Part shown: in pieces, positions 1 through 7,606 of the stretch
How positions within the stretch are numbered: the first letter of the stretch is position 1
Layout: every line of letters starts with the position of its first letter
DNA from: Oscillospiraceae bacterium
GTDB taxonomy: Bacteria > Bacillota > Clostridia > Oscillospirales > CAG-272
Assembly (NCBI GenBank): GCA_003343845.1
Contig: QAKK01000035.1
Coordinates: 1 to 64,000 of the forward strand
Direction: 5' to 3'
DNA: 64,000 nt
Translations under genes and position numbers: made by a program
Notes under the pieces: generated by a model
Seen by the model: only the letters and a program-made list of their open reading frames with translations
What the model was told of the DNA's origin: nothing
Databases searched by the model: none

Positions 1-48
1 AAACAAAAAGAGTGTTCATAAGTCAAATCCCTTATGAACACTCGATAT
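1..48 (-). terminator. Rho-independent-type hairpin beyond the tRNA-Pro repeat array
   Basis: A 12-13 bp inverted repeat (GAGTGTTCATAAG / CTTATGAACACTC) is followed on the minus strand by a T-rich run at the window edge. It lies just past the CCA of the outermost, degenerate copy of the tRNA 3' end. It differs from the hairpin that follows the other copies, so it may be the original downstream terminator of the locus. Confidence 0.55.
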
Positions 49-428
49 GGTCTGCGTTCTAAGACTTGAAACTTGCGGCACACTACCGGGAACCCCCAAA
101 GCGTGTATGCACGCTTTGGGGAACCCCGTACCACCCCTCTGCGCCATAGGCGCAGGGGCTGTTCTCGGACACAACTTCATGCATTTTCATTGCAAATAAG
201 CAAAAGCGGAATGAACGCACGGTTCATTCCGCTTTTGCTGGTCTGAGTGACAAGACTTGAACTTGCGGCACACTACCGGGAACCCCCAAAGCGTGCACGC
301 ACGCTTTGGGGAACCCCGTACCACCCCTCTGCGCCATAGGCGCAGGGGCTGTTCTCGGACACAACTTCATGCATTTTCATTGCAAATAAGCAAAAGCGGA
401 ATGAACGCACGGTTCATTCCGCTTTTGC
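49..428. repeat. Two tandem 190-bp units, each carrying a copy of the tRNA-Pro 3' end
   Basis: Positions 49-238 and 239-428 are near-identical; between 80-238 and 270-428 I find only two differences, both in a hairpin loop. On the minus strand each unit starts with a 17-bp perfect hairpin (389-428 and 199-238). It then carries two further strong hairpins (GC stems near 100-120/290-310 and 135-157/325-347) and ends with a copy of the last ~31 nt of tRNA-Pro including CCA (239-269; degenerate at 49-79). With the true tRNA end at 429-459, the tRNA 3' segment occurs three times at 190-bp spacing. No protein frame is credible here. Confidence 0.85.
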
Positions 429-504
429 TGGTCTGAGTGACAAGACTTGAACTTGCGGCCTCTACCACCCCAAGGTAGCGCGCTACCAACTGCGCCACAC
501 CCAG
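429..504 (-). tRNA. tRNA-Pro (anticodon GGG)
   Basis: A complete 76-nt cloverleaf: acceptor CTGGGTG pairs with CACTCAG, the D-arm has GCGC stems, and the anticodon stem CTACC/GGTAG encloses loop TTGGGGT, giving anticodon GGG. The T-arm loop is TTCAAGT and CCA is encoded at 431-429. GGG reads CCC/CCT proline codons. A good promoter lies directly upstream and the long hairpin at 389-428 directly downstream. Its 3' end is repeated twice further downstream. Confidence 0.95.
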
Positions 505-520
505 ATTTCAGCACTTGATA

Positions 521-549
521 AGTATAGCACAGGCGGCAGCGGAAGTCAA
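521..549 (-). promoter_or_regulatory. Promoter of tRNA-Pro
   Basis: On the minus strand, TTGACT (549-544), a 17-bp spacer, then TATACT (526-521), 17 bp before the tRNA 5' end. This is a typical sigma-A arrangement. Confidence 0.8.
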
Positions 550-610
550 GGGGGAATTTCACTTTTTTGTGAAATTCCAAGCGCAATCGACGCCGCTTTG
601 TATTTATCTG

Positions 611-639
611 TTGCCTTTTGAGGCAAAATGTGCTATACT
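611..639 (+). promoter_or_regulatory. Promoter of the murJ operon
   Basis: TTGCCT (611-616), 17-bp spacer, TATACT (634-639). Transcription would begin near 646, so an in-frame ATG at 628 lies upstream of the transcript. This supports the GTG at 676 as the true murJ start. Confidence 0.75.
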
Positions 640-675
640 GATTTGTCGATTGTATATACTAAAGGAAGTGAGCGC

Positions 676-2217
676 GTGCAAAAAAGTGAAAACCGGCTGT
701 TCGGGACAGCGGCGATGATGGTAGCGGTGACGCTGCTTGCCAAGGTCTTCGGCATGCTGCGCGACATTCTGACCGCGTCGCATTTCGGCACGACCGAAGC
801 CGCCGTCGCCTACGAGGCGGCGAGCCGCCTGCCGATCACGCTGTTCGACTTCGCGCTCGGCGGTGTCGTCACGGCAGCGTTCATTCCGATCTTCAATGAG
901 ATTCTGGCAAAGCACGGACGCGACGATGCCTTTGCCTTTGCCAACCGCTATTTCAACCTGATCCTGACCGTCACAGCTGCCATCACGATCGTCGGCGTCC
1001 TCTTGGCAAAGCCGCTGATCGGCTTTCTCGCGCCCGAGATCAGCGCATCGGCAAAGGAACTTGCCGTATCGCTCTGCCGCATGATGTTCCCGATGATCAT
1101 CTTTACCGGCGCGGCATTCTGCTATGTCGGCATTCTGCAATCCTTTGAAAAATACATGCTGCCCGCGGTGATGAGCCTTGTCTCCAACCTCGTGATGGTG
1201 CTCTATTTCTACACGATCTGCGACAAACTCGGCGTATGGGGGCTGTCTGCGGCGCTGGTGCTCGGCTGGTTTTTGCAGGCGGCGATCCAAGCGCCCGCCG
1301 CGTACCGGCTCGGCTTCCGCTACCGCCCCGCGCGTTTTCTCGGCGATGTCTATATCCGCCGCGCGCTGAAGCTGGCGCTGCCGATCCTCGTCTGTTCCTG
1401 GCTGCAACCGGTCTGCAACGTCATCAACACGCGCTACGCCTCCGGCTTTGAAGGCGGCAGCGGCATCACGATGGTGAGCTACGCCAACCGACTCTATATC
1501 ATCATTGTCGGCATCTTCTCCTTTGTGGCGACCAACCTGCTCTTCCCCAAGCTCTCCCGCGCGGAGGCGACCGGTGATGCGGACGGCGCACGCCGCTTTG
1601 CGGGGACGTCTATTAAGATTCTTCTTCTGATCATGCTGCCGCTTGCGGTCGGCGTCTTTCTGCTTGCCGAGCCGATCACCCGTGCCGTCTACATGCGCAA
1701 CCGATTCAGCGCACACGACGCGGAAATGACGGCACAGATCCTCCGTCTGTTTGCGCTGGGCATCCCGTTTATGTCGGCAAACGAAGTGCTGACCAAGCTG
1801 TTCTTTGCCAAGCAGCGCGTGAAAGCGCCGATGCTCTCCTCTCTCGCCGCGATCCTTGTGAACATAATGCTCTGCGCCGTACTGGTACAGACCGTCGGCT
1901 TTTCCGGCATCGGCATTGCCTCCACTGCTTCCGTGGCGGTCTGCGCCGTGCTCAACCTTGCTCTGCTCTCCCGCGACGGCGCGCTGCTCACAAGGCGCGA
2001 CTTTGCGGACCTTCTGCGCATGCTCGTCTGCACGGCGGTGATGGGCGCTGTCGTCTTTGCCTTTGACCGCTTTACCGCCCTGCAAAACGATCTTTTGCGC
2101 GTGCTGTGCTGCGGCGCGGTCGGCATCGCCGTCTACGGCGCGGCAAGCCTCTGCCTGCCCACTGCCGAGATCCGCACTCTGAAAGAACGCATACTGAAAA
2201 GGAGTTCGCATGATTAA
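676..2217 (+). CDS. murJ: Lipid II flippase MurJ (MviN family)
   Basis: A polytopic membrane protein of 513 residues, the usual MurJ length, with about 14 hydrophobic segments. The family moves the undecaprenyl-linked peptidoglycan precursor lipid II across the cytoplasmic membrane. The N-terminal segment (MMVAVTLLAKVFGMLRDIL, residues ~14-32) with its conserved Arg and the adjacent FGTT, and the helix-2 DFALGGVVTAAFIP motif, are characteristic of MviN/MurJ. I chose GTG at 676, with AAAGGAAG 8 bases upstream; ATG 628 sits inside the promoter. The stop overlaps the next gene by 8 bases, so the two are probably translationally coupled. Clostridia often carry several paralogues, so the exact substrate is inferred. 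Confidence 0.9.
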   Translation: MQKSENRLFGTAAMMVAVTLLAKVFGMLRDILTASHFGTTEAAVAYEAASRLPITLFDFALGGVVTAAFIPIFNEILAKHGRDDAFAFANRYFNLILTVTAAITIVGVLLAKPLIGFLAPEISASAKELAVSLCRMMFPMIIFTGAAFCYVGILQSFEKYMLPAVMSLVSNLVMVLYFYTICDKLGVWGLSAALVLGWFLQAAIQAPAAYRLGFRYRPARFLGDVYIRRALKLALPILVCSWLQPVCNVINTRYASGFEGGSGITMVSYANRLYIIIVGIFSFVATNLLFPKLSRAEATGDADGARRFAGTSIKILLLIMLPLAVGVFLLAEPITRAVYMRNRFSAHDAEMTAQILRLFALGIPFMSANEVLTKLFFAKQRVKAPMLSSLAAILVNIMLCAVLVQTVGFSGIGIASTASVAVCAVLNLALLSRDGALLTRRDFADLLRMLVCTAVMGAVVFAFDRFTALQNDLLRVLCCGAVGIAVYGAASLCLPTAEIRTLKERILKRSSHD

Positions 2218-3340
2218 AGTCATCCATGTCATCAGTGACACCAACATCGGCGGCGCGGGAACCGTGCTGCTGACCACGCTCTACAACATTGACCGCAGCC
2301 GCTTTGACGTCAAGGTCGTCCTGCCCGAGGGCAGCGCGCTGATCCCGCGCATCGACGCGCTCGGCTTTGAGACCGTGCCGACCAAGGGCGGCGCGGACAA
2401 ATCGCTCGACTTTGCCGCGATCCATGAATACATGCGCATCTTCAAGCGGGAGAAGCCCGACATCGTGCACACGCACGCCGCCATGGCGGCGCGCATTGCC
2501 GCATGGCTGTGCGGCGTGAAGGTACGCATTCACACGCGGCATTCAACCTTTGCGCCGAAGCCTGCGCTGACCCGTTTCCCGCTCCGGCAGCTCTGCGGAT
2601 TTGTCAACAACACGCTCTCCACCGAGATGATCGCCGTCTCCGAATCGGCAAAAGCCAATCTGGTGGACACCGGCGCAAATCCGAAGAAGATCGAGGTCAT
2701 CATCAACGGCGCAGAGCCGCTGCGCAAGGTCTCCCCCGAGGAGGTGCAGGCGCTGCGGCAGAAGCTCGGCATCACCGACGACGACGTGGTCGTAGGCATG
2801 TCTGCGCGCCTGGAAGAAGTCAAGGGACACATCTACCTGATTGAAGCGGCGCGCATCCTGCGTGAGCGCGGCATGAAGAATCTGCGCGTACTGATCATCG
2901 GAACGGGCGCGACCGAGGGCATGCTGAAGGCAAAGGTGCGGGAATACGCGCTGGAGGACTGCGTGATCTTCGCGGGCTTTGTCAGCGACGTGGCGCCGTA
3001 TATTGAAGTCATGGACGCCATCATCAACTGCTCTTTCGGCACGGAGGCAACCAGCATGGCGCTGATCGAAGCCATGAGCCTTGCCAAGCCCGCCATCGCC
3101 ACCGACTACGGCGGAAACGCCTACATCGTGGAGAACGGCAAAAACGGCTACATCATCCCGCAGAAAAGCGCCTCCAACCTTGCCGACGCCATTACAAAGC
3201 TCTTTGCAGATCCCGCGCGGCTTGCCGAGATGTCCAAGGTTGCCTACTCGAAATATATCTGCCGCCTGACCGGCAAAATCATGACCGGCAAGGTGGAAAA
3301 GCTGTATGAAGAGGGGTACGCGGCAAGATGCAAAAAGTGA
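2210..3340 (+). CDS. Glycosyltransferase family 4
   Basis: 376 residues with the GT-B fold layout: an N-terminal acceptor domain starting KVIHVISDTNIGGAG and a C-terminal nucleotide-sugar domain. Diagnostic features are VGMSARLEEVKG (~residue 200) and the E-x7-E motif near residues 279-287. The protein would transfer a sugar from an activated donor to a lipid or cell-envelope acceptor at the membrane. It overlaps murJ by 8 bases and the VanZ-like gene by 13, so all three are one operon with an envelope-polymer theme. Donor and acceptor cannot be read from sequence. Confidence 0.88.
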   Translation: MIKVIHVISDTNIGGAGTVLLTTLYNIDRSRFDVKVVLPEGSALIPRIDALGFETVPTKGGADKSLDFAAIHEYMRIFKREKPDIVHTHAAMAARIAAWLCGVKVRIHTRHSTFAPKPALTRFPLRQLCGFVNNTLSTEMIAVSESAKANLVDTGANPKKIEVIINGAEPLRKVSPEEVQALRQKLGITDDDVVVGMSARLEEVKGHIYLIEAARILRERGMKNLRVLIIGTGATEGMLKAKVREYALEDCVIFAGFVSDVAPYIEVMDAIINCSFGTEATSMALIEAMSLAKPAIATDYGGNAYIVENGKNGYIIPQKSASNLADAITKLFADPARLAEMSKVAYSKYICRLTGKIMTGKVEKLYEEGYAARCKK

Positions 3341-3834
3341 GGATCTTCCGGGCGCGCGGCTGGCGCGTGCTGTTTTTGCTGCTTACAGTCCTGCTGGCAG
3401 GCGTCATCTTCTATATGTCGAGCGAACCGGCGATCGAATCCGGCGAGCGAAGCACGACGATCGCCGCCGAGATCCTGCAGATCGTGCATCCCGCCTTTGA
3501 GACACTGCCGCCGCAACGGCAGAAAGCGGTGCTCTCCTCTGCCGATCACATTCTGCGCAAAACCGCGCATTTCTGCGTTTACGGCGTGCTCGGTGTCCTG
3601 CTTTTGCTGTACAGTCTCTGCTTTGCGGCAAAGCTGCCCGTGCATCTGCTGCGCGCCCTGCTTGCCGCCGCGGTCTATGCGGCAAGCGACGAGATTCACC
3701 AAGCGTTTGTACCTGGGCGCGGGTCCGCCGTCACCGATGTGCTGCTCGACAGCGCGGGCGCACTCTGCGGGATTCTGATTGTGTGCCTGATCGTGCGGGC
3801 GGTATGCCAACGCAAAAAACAACCTCTGCAATAA
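3328..3834 (+). CDS. VanZ-like family membrane protein
   Basis: 168 residues, four predicted membrane helices, and the VanZ signature SDEIHQAFVPGRG (~residues 121-133) followed by DVLLDSAG. VanZ is known from teicoplanin-resistance clusters, but most members are housekeeping proteins of unknown biochemical role, and no vanA/H/X genes lie nearby. It is the last gene of the murJ operon and is followed at once by a bidirectional terminator. Resistance should not be inferred from this gene alone. Confidence 0.85.
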   Translation: MQKVRIFRARGWRVLFLLLTVLLAGVIFYMSSEPAIESGERSTTIAAEILQIVHPAFETLPPQRQKAVLSSADHILRKTAHFCVYGVLGVLLLLYSLCFAAKLPVHLLRALLAAAVYAASDEIHQAFVPGRGSAVTDVLLDSAGALCGILIVCLIVRAVCQRKKQPLQ

Positions 3835-3863
3835 AAAAAGCGACGATGACTCGTCGCTTTTTT
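3834..3863. terminator. Bidirectional terminator between converging operons
   Basis: Stem AAAAAAGCGACGA/TCGTCGCTTTTTT with a TGAC loop. A-tracts and T-tracts on both sides let it end both the vanZ-like operon (+) and the peptide/GLUG operon (-). Confidence 0.85.
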
Positions 3864-3870
3864 CTGTTCT

Positions 3871-4029
3871 TCATTTGCTCCACACATCAATGCGCCATTT
3901 GGCGAACGTCAGATGGTTGATCGAGCTATCGAGCTCACCCCAGTTTTCCTCCTCGGTGCTTGTCATCAGAATGTTGACGGTGCCGAGCGCAACGACTGTG
4001 AGCGCGGGGGTTTCGTACTTCTGTTTCAT
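3871..4029 (-). CDS. Short clostridial peptide of 52 residues, start MKQKYETPALTVV
   Basis: The N-terminal pattern (K-Y-E-x-P followed by a hydrophobic stretch and I-L-M-T-S) resembles a widespread class of small uncharacterised peptides in Clostridia, sometimes compared with ribosomal-peptide precursors. The C-terminal part (TEEENWGELDSSINHLTFAK) is acidic, then basic. AAAGGAG lies 10 bases before ATG 4029. An earlier in-frame ATG at 4038 overlaps the stop of the preceding gene (ATGA) but is too close to that Shine-Dalgarno. It is translationally linked to the secreted GLUG protein upstream. No modification enzyme or peptide exporter is adjacent, so a RiPP role is not supported. Confidence 0.7.
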   Translation of the reverse strand: MKQKYETPALTVVALGTVNILMTSTEEENWGELDSSINHLTFAKWRIDVWSK

Positions 4030-4034
4030 GCCAT

Positions 4035-5711
4035 TCATGCTCCTTTCACGGTGTTGACCGTTTGGCAGTCCACATAGGTCGCAATCACCGTGCCGTCTGC
4101 CAGTCTGACATACGCCCACGCTGCAATCGGCATATCCCATGCCGCTGCCGGAATGTCTGCAAGGTCTGCCGCAAAGCTCTCGCCGTCGGCGATGCTCGCT
4201 TCCGCCCTGGCAGCAGCACCGTTTGTCTGCTCCCAGGTGTCGCCGTCCCGATAGCGCGTCGGGACGAAGATCACGCCGTATTCCGCGACGGTTTCACCGT
4301 CGGCAAGCGCAACATCAACCTTGAGGCGCAGCGTCGCAAGCTCTGCATTGCCGGCGCCGGTGATGCCTGCCGCCGTCAGCCGCGCACGCAGTGCCGGGAT
4401 CGACGCCGTCCTGGTCGTCGTCACCCCATCATCCTCGCAAATCGTGCAGGTGTAGGTCAGCACACCCTTGATGCCGACATCCGCCGCCGTCGTGACGCTG
4501 CCTTCATCCCACGTATGGACATGGACGCCGCGCAGAACCGGACCGTCCGCCGTCAGCACCCAGGTGCCGGTAAAATCAAACCCTGCATAGCTGCCCTCCG
4601 CAGTGCTGTCCGCAAGGTTTGTGTCGCTGCCGTTGATATAGTAGTTGTTTTTGCCGGAAGGATTTGCCGCAGCGGACAGCGAAGCGCCGACAATTGCATT
4701 TGTCGTCGCCGCCGCGCCGGTCAGTGTGCCGGACGAAAAGCAATTTGCAATCGTATTTGTGTTTGAGGAGCCCGAATTGCAGGAAGCACAACCGGCAATT
4801 CCGCCGACGTAACTGCCGTTTGTCGTGCTTCTGATGTCTGCCGTGTTCAGACAGTTGCGGATCGTTGCGCCCCAGCAAACCGAAGTGATGCCGCCGACAT
4901 TGCTGCCGGTCGCACTGACGGGCGCAAGGTTTGCGCAGCGTTCAATCGTGACCGTGCCGCCGGTTTTGGCATACCCGATGATGCCGCCGACATGATGTGC
5001 ACCGGAAACGTTGCCCACGTTGATGCAAGCCTCCATGTTTACTTTGCTGTTGGCAAAGCCGACGATGCCGCCGGTATAGTTGTAGCTGCCGCTGCCGCCG
5101 GTTGCCACACCCGCATGGACGCAGCCGCGGATCACGGCTGCGCTGCCGTTGCTGTGCCCGACGATGCCGCCGATGTAATAGGACGTACCGCTGCCGCCCG
5201 AAAGCGTGCACTTGCTTGTGCAGTTCTCGATCGTCGGCGTATTGACGATCTTGCCGGCAATGCCGCCGACGCAAACATCGCCTGTGGTGACCGAAGGACC
5301 TTTGATCTCGCCTTCCACGGTCAGATTGCGGACAGCGCCGCCGCCGATAACACCGAAGAAACCGACCGCCGTCTCGGATGTTGCCGTGATGTTCACATTT
5401 GAAACCGTGTAGCCGCAGCCGTCAAACTCGCCGATGAACCAGTATGCCGTAGATTTGCGCAGTCCGATCGGCTGCTGGACCTTACCGTCCGACAGCTTTG
5501 ACATGTCGATGTCGCAGGTCAGACGATATTTTTGATCGCGTACGCCGGTTTTGCCGCCTGCAATCTCCGCTGCGAGATCTGCGATGTCGTCCGCGCTCGA
5601 CAGTTCATACCAACCGTCGTCCGCTTTTGTTCCGGCAGCGCTGACGGCAAGCGTCAGCAGACAGACCAGTGCGCAAAACAGCAGTACAAGCTTCATTTGC
5701 TTTCTTTGCAT
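4035..5711 (-). CDS. Secreted GLUG-repeat surface protein
   Basis: 558 residues starting with a Sec signal peptide (hydrophobic ~6-25, cut near VSAAG). Residues ~130-340 hold repeated units of the form VGGI(A/V)G followed by a Cys/Asn-rich strand (for example GGIVGFANSKVNMEACIN), matching the GLUG motif that builds a right-handed beta-helix. The C-terminal part has a HTWDEG.. cysteine-pair segment (~395-420) and a long beta-rich tail. There is no LPxTG, SLH or C-terminal membrane helix, so it is probably released or bound by protein contacts. GGAGG 8 bases upstream supports ATG 5711. Adhesion or glycan contact is a guess. Confidence 0.8.
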   Translation of the reverse strand: MQRKQMKLVLLFCALVCLLTLAVSAAGTKADDGWYELSSADDIADLAAEIAGGKTGVRDQKYRLTCDIDMSKLSDGKVQQPIGLRKSTAYWFIGEFDGCGYTVSNVNITATSETAVGFFGVIGGGAVRNLTVEGEIKGPSVTTGDVCVGGIAGKIVNTPTIENCTSKCTLSGGSGTSYYIGGIVGHSNGSAAVIRGCVHAGVATGGSGSYNYTGGIVGFANSKVNMEACINVGNVSGAHHVGGIIGYAKTGGTVTIERCANLAPVSATGSNVGGITSVCWGATIRNCLNTADIRSTTNGSYVGGIAGCASCNSGSSNTNTIANCFSSGTLTGAAATTNAIVGASLSAAANPSGKNNYYINGSDTNLADSTAEGSYAGFDFTGTWVLTADGPVLRGVHVHTWDEGSVTTAADVGIKGVLTYTCTICEDDGVTTTRTASIPALRARLTAAGITGAGNAELATLRLKVDVALADGETVAEYGVIFVPTRYRDGDTWEQTNGAAARAEASIADGESFAADLADIPAAAWDMPIAAWAYVRLADGTVIATYVDCQTVNTVKGA

Positions 5712-5758
5712 AGTTCTTTCCTCCGTAAAAATTTCGATGAATAAACTTCACCGATCCT

Positions 5759-5787
5759 ATTGTAGTGCGGTTTCCCCTGTCATACAA
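5759..5787 (-). promoter_or_regulatory. Promoter of the GLUG-protein gene
   Basis: TTGTAT (5787-5782), 17-bp spacer and TACAAT (5764-5759) on the minus strand, about 50 bases ahead of the start codon. Confidence 0.6.
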
Positions 5788-5900
5788 GTCATGTGCACTC
5801 GCAATACAGGACAAAAGTCACTATGTTTTTTGAAGGATTGCCTGCAAATTCAAGGATTCCGCCTAAAAATCCGCATGCGTTCCGGCGGGTTATAAAACAG

Positions 5901-5956
5901 GTTTCCCTCTCATATCTATATTTCGGGTGAAAGCCCGGACTGCATGAGAAAGGAAC
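5901..5956 (+). promoter_or_regulatory. Structured leader that can mask the ribosome-binding site of the S1 gene
   Basis: Positions 5901-5913 (GTTTCCCTCTCAT) can pair with 5944-5956 (ATGAGAAAGGAAC), 11 of 13 positions including one G-U. This buries the AAAGGA Shine-Dalgarno of the gene starting at 5964. A smaller CGGG/CCCG hairpin (5924-5937) sits inside the loop. The layout suggests translational control. I cannot match it to a known riboswitch class. Confidence 0.5.
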
Positions 5957-5963
5957 GAAGACA

Positions 5964-6902
5964 ATGCAAAATCAATACTTACCCGAAGGGCTGCTGTTGA
6001 CAACGGCACAAAACCGCGAAGCAATCGCCTCGCAGGCGGGACTGGAACGTGCGATGGCGCAGGGCAGAATTCTGGAGGCACCCGCCGCCCTGTGCGACAG
6101 CGACATGAATCTCTACGTAGACCTTGGAAATGTGCGCGGCTATATGCCGCGTGAAGAAGTTGCATACTGCCGTGCGGGCGAGGAGGTCAAGCAGATCGCC
6201 GTGATCACCCGCGTGGGCAAGCCGGTCTGCTTCAAGGTGATCGGCATGCGGGAGGAGCGCGGCATGCCGACGGCAATCCTCTCCCGCCGTGCCGCACAGC
6301 TGGAATGCCGCACCGCATTTCTTGCCGACCTCATCCCGGGCGACATCATCCGCGCCAAGGTCACGCACCTGGAGCAGTTCGGCGCGTTTGTGGACATCGG
6401 CTGCGGCATCCCGTCGCTGCTGACGGTGGATTGCATCTCGGTTTCCCGTATTTCGCACCCCGCCGACCGCTTCACCGTGGGCGAGCACATTCCCGTGGTC
6501 ATCCGCTCGATCGACCGCGAAAACGACCGCATTTTCGTCACGCACCGCGAGCTGCTCGGCACCTGGGAGGAAAACGCCGCAGCGTTTTCCCCGACCGAGA
6601 CGGTCTCGGGCATCGTACGCAGCATCGAAGACTACGGCATTTTTGTGGAGCTTGCGCCGAATCTCGCCGGGCTTGCCGAGGTGAAACCGCATGTGCATGT
6701 CGGCGATGTGGCAAGCGTGTACATCAAGAGCATCATTCCCTCCCGCATGAAGATCAAGCTGGTGCTGATCGATGCCTGCCCCGGCACGGCACTGCCGCCG
6801 CCGACGCGGAAATATTTCATCGACCAAAGTTGCGTCACACATATCGACCGTTGGCTTTATTCGCCGCCGGGATGCGCAAAGATCATCGAAACCGTCTTTT
6901 GA
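5964..6902 (+). CDS. S1-domain RNA-binding protein (RpsA-like, 30S-associated type)
   Basis: 312 residues. A degenerate N-terminal OB-like region (~40-110) is followed by two S1 domains: ~122-195 (PGDIIRAKVTHLEQFGAFVD, ending FVTHRELLGTWEE) and ~205-260 (TVSGIVRSIEDYGIFVEL). S1 domains bind single-stranded RNA, and similar short proteins in Clostridia are annotated as 30S protein S1 or general RNA-binding proteins. The C-terminal ~45 residues, with YFIDQSCVTHIDRWLYSPPG, are outside the S1 fold. The gene follows a leader that can hide its ribosome-binding site, which would suit autogenous control. It is monocistronic or read with the next genes. Confidence 0.8.
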   Translation: MQNQYLPEGLLLTTAQNREAIASQAGLERAMAQGRILEAPAALCDSDMNLYVDLGNVRGYMPREEVAYCRAGEEVKQIAVITRVGKPVCFKVIGMREERGMPTAILSRRAAQLECRTAFLADLIPGDIIRAKVTHLEQFGAFVDIGCGIPSLLTVDCISVSRISHPADRFTVGEHIPVVIRSIDRENDRIFVTHRELLGTWEENAAAFSPTETVSGIVRSIEDYGIFVELAPNLAGLAEVKPHVHVGDVASVYIKSIIPSRMKIKLVLIDACPGTALPPPTRKYFIDQSCVTHIDRWLYSPPGCAKIIETVF

Positions 6903-6910
6903 AAAAATAT

Positions 6911-6938
6911 TTACAAATCGCCCGTGATGTGCTAAAAT
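6911..6938 (+). promoter_or_regulatory. Candidate promoter of the cytidylate-kinase-like gene
   Basis: TTACAA (6911-6916), 16-bp spacer, TAAAAT (6933-6938), followed by a short GCCCCGAGGGGC hairpin before the start codon at 6983. Confidence 0.5.
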
Positions 6939-6982
6939 AAAAGTGCCCCGAGGGGCGCTTTGATAAGAAAGGCGGGATTTGG

Positions 6983-7597
6983 ATGGCAAATACGATCATT
7001 ACAATCGCACGGCAATACGGCAGCGGCGGGCGCGAAATCGGCGCGCTGGTGGCGAAAGAGCTGGGCATTTCTTTCTACGACCATGAACTGATTACAATGG
7101 CGGCGGAAAAGAGCGACCTCTGCCGCGAGGCGGCGGAGAAAGCCGATGAAAAGAACGCAAACAGCCTGCTTTACACGCTGGCAATGGGTTCTTCCGCGAT
7201 GCTGCATGCACCGGGCTACAACCTGCCCGTCAACGACCGACTGTTTCTGGCGCAGTCCGAGATCATCAAGGAGATTGCCGCCAAGGAATCCGCAGTGATC
7301 GTCGGCAGATGCGCCGACTATGTGCTGCGCGAGCACAAGCCGTGCCTCCATGTGTTCATTCACACAAACATCAAGGCGCGCGCCGAGCGCGTGGCAAAGC
7401 GCAATGACATCACCGAGAGCGAAGCCTATGACCGCATCTCGAAGACCGACCGCCGCCGCGCAAACTACTACAACTTCTACACCGGCAAGAAGTGGGGCGA
7501 GATCACAAACTACGATCTGACGCTCGACTCTTCCCTGCTCGGCGTGGAAGGCACGGCGAAGATCATTGCCGACATGGCAAAGGCACTTGCAAAATGA
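6983..7597 (+). CDS. Cytidylate-kinase-like family protein
   Basis: 204 residues. The N-terminal ITIARQYGSGGREIGALVAK (residues 6-25) is the P-loop region of the cytidylate-kinase-like family, which is distinct from canonical Cmk. A later stretch, VGRCADYVLREH (~110-121) and the lid-type Arg pair TDRRRANYY (~153-161), fit a nucleoside-monophosphate kinase fold. It would transfer phosphate from ATP to an acceptor, but the true substrate of this family is not established. The start has AAGAAAGGCGGG upstream. An acetyltransferase follows 9 bases after the stop, probably in the same transcript. Confidence 0.82.
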   Translation: MANTIITIARQYGSGGREIGALVAKELGISFYDHELITMAAEKSDLCREAAEKADEKNANSLLYTLAMGSSAMLHAPGYNLPVNDRLFLAQSEIIKEIAAKESAVIVGRCADYVLREHKPCLHVFIHTNIKARAERVAKRNDITESEAYDRISKTDRRRANYYNFYTGKKWGEITNYDLTLDSSLLGVEGTAKIIADMAKALAK

Positions 7598-7606
7598 AGT
7601 GACACC

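Noticed and set aside
49..269. Two further complete tRNA-Pro genes in the repeat array
   Set aside because: Only the T-arm and 3' acceptor strand with CCA are present; no 5' acceptor partner (CTGGGTG), D-arm or anticodon arm exists in the units.
604..2277. Long open frame opposite murJ (557 codons)
   Set aside because: It mirrors murJ on the other strand, is rich in Arg/Asp/His/Gly from GC-rich codons and has no recognisable domain. The same holds for other long mirror frames at 32228-34552, 45563-47734, 56164-58308, 15871-17130 and 18048-20171.
3328..3834. Glycopeptide resistance from the VanZ-like gene
   Set aside because: VanZ-like proteins are common in Clostridia, and no vanH/A/X/R/S gene lies near.
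5901..5956. FMN, cobalamin or other known riboswitch in the S1 leader
   Set aside because: GGGTGAAAGCCCGG recalls pieces of cobalamin and FMN aptamers, but the rest of those cores is missing. Only the local pairing can be supported.
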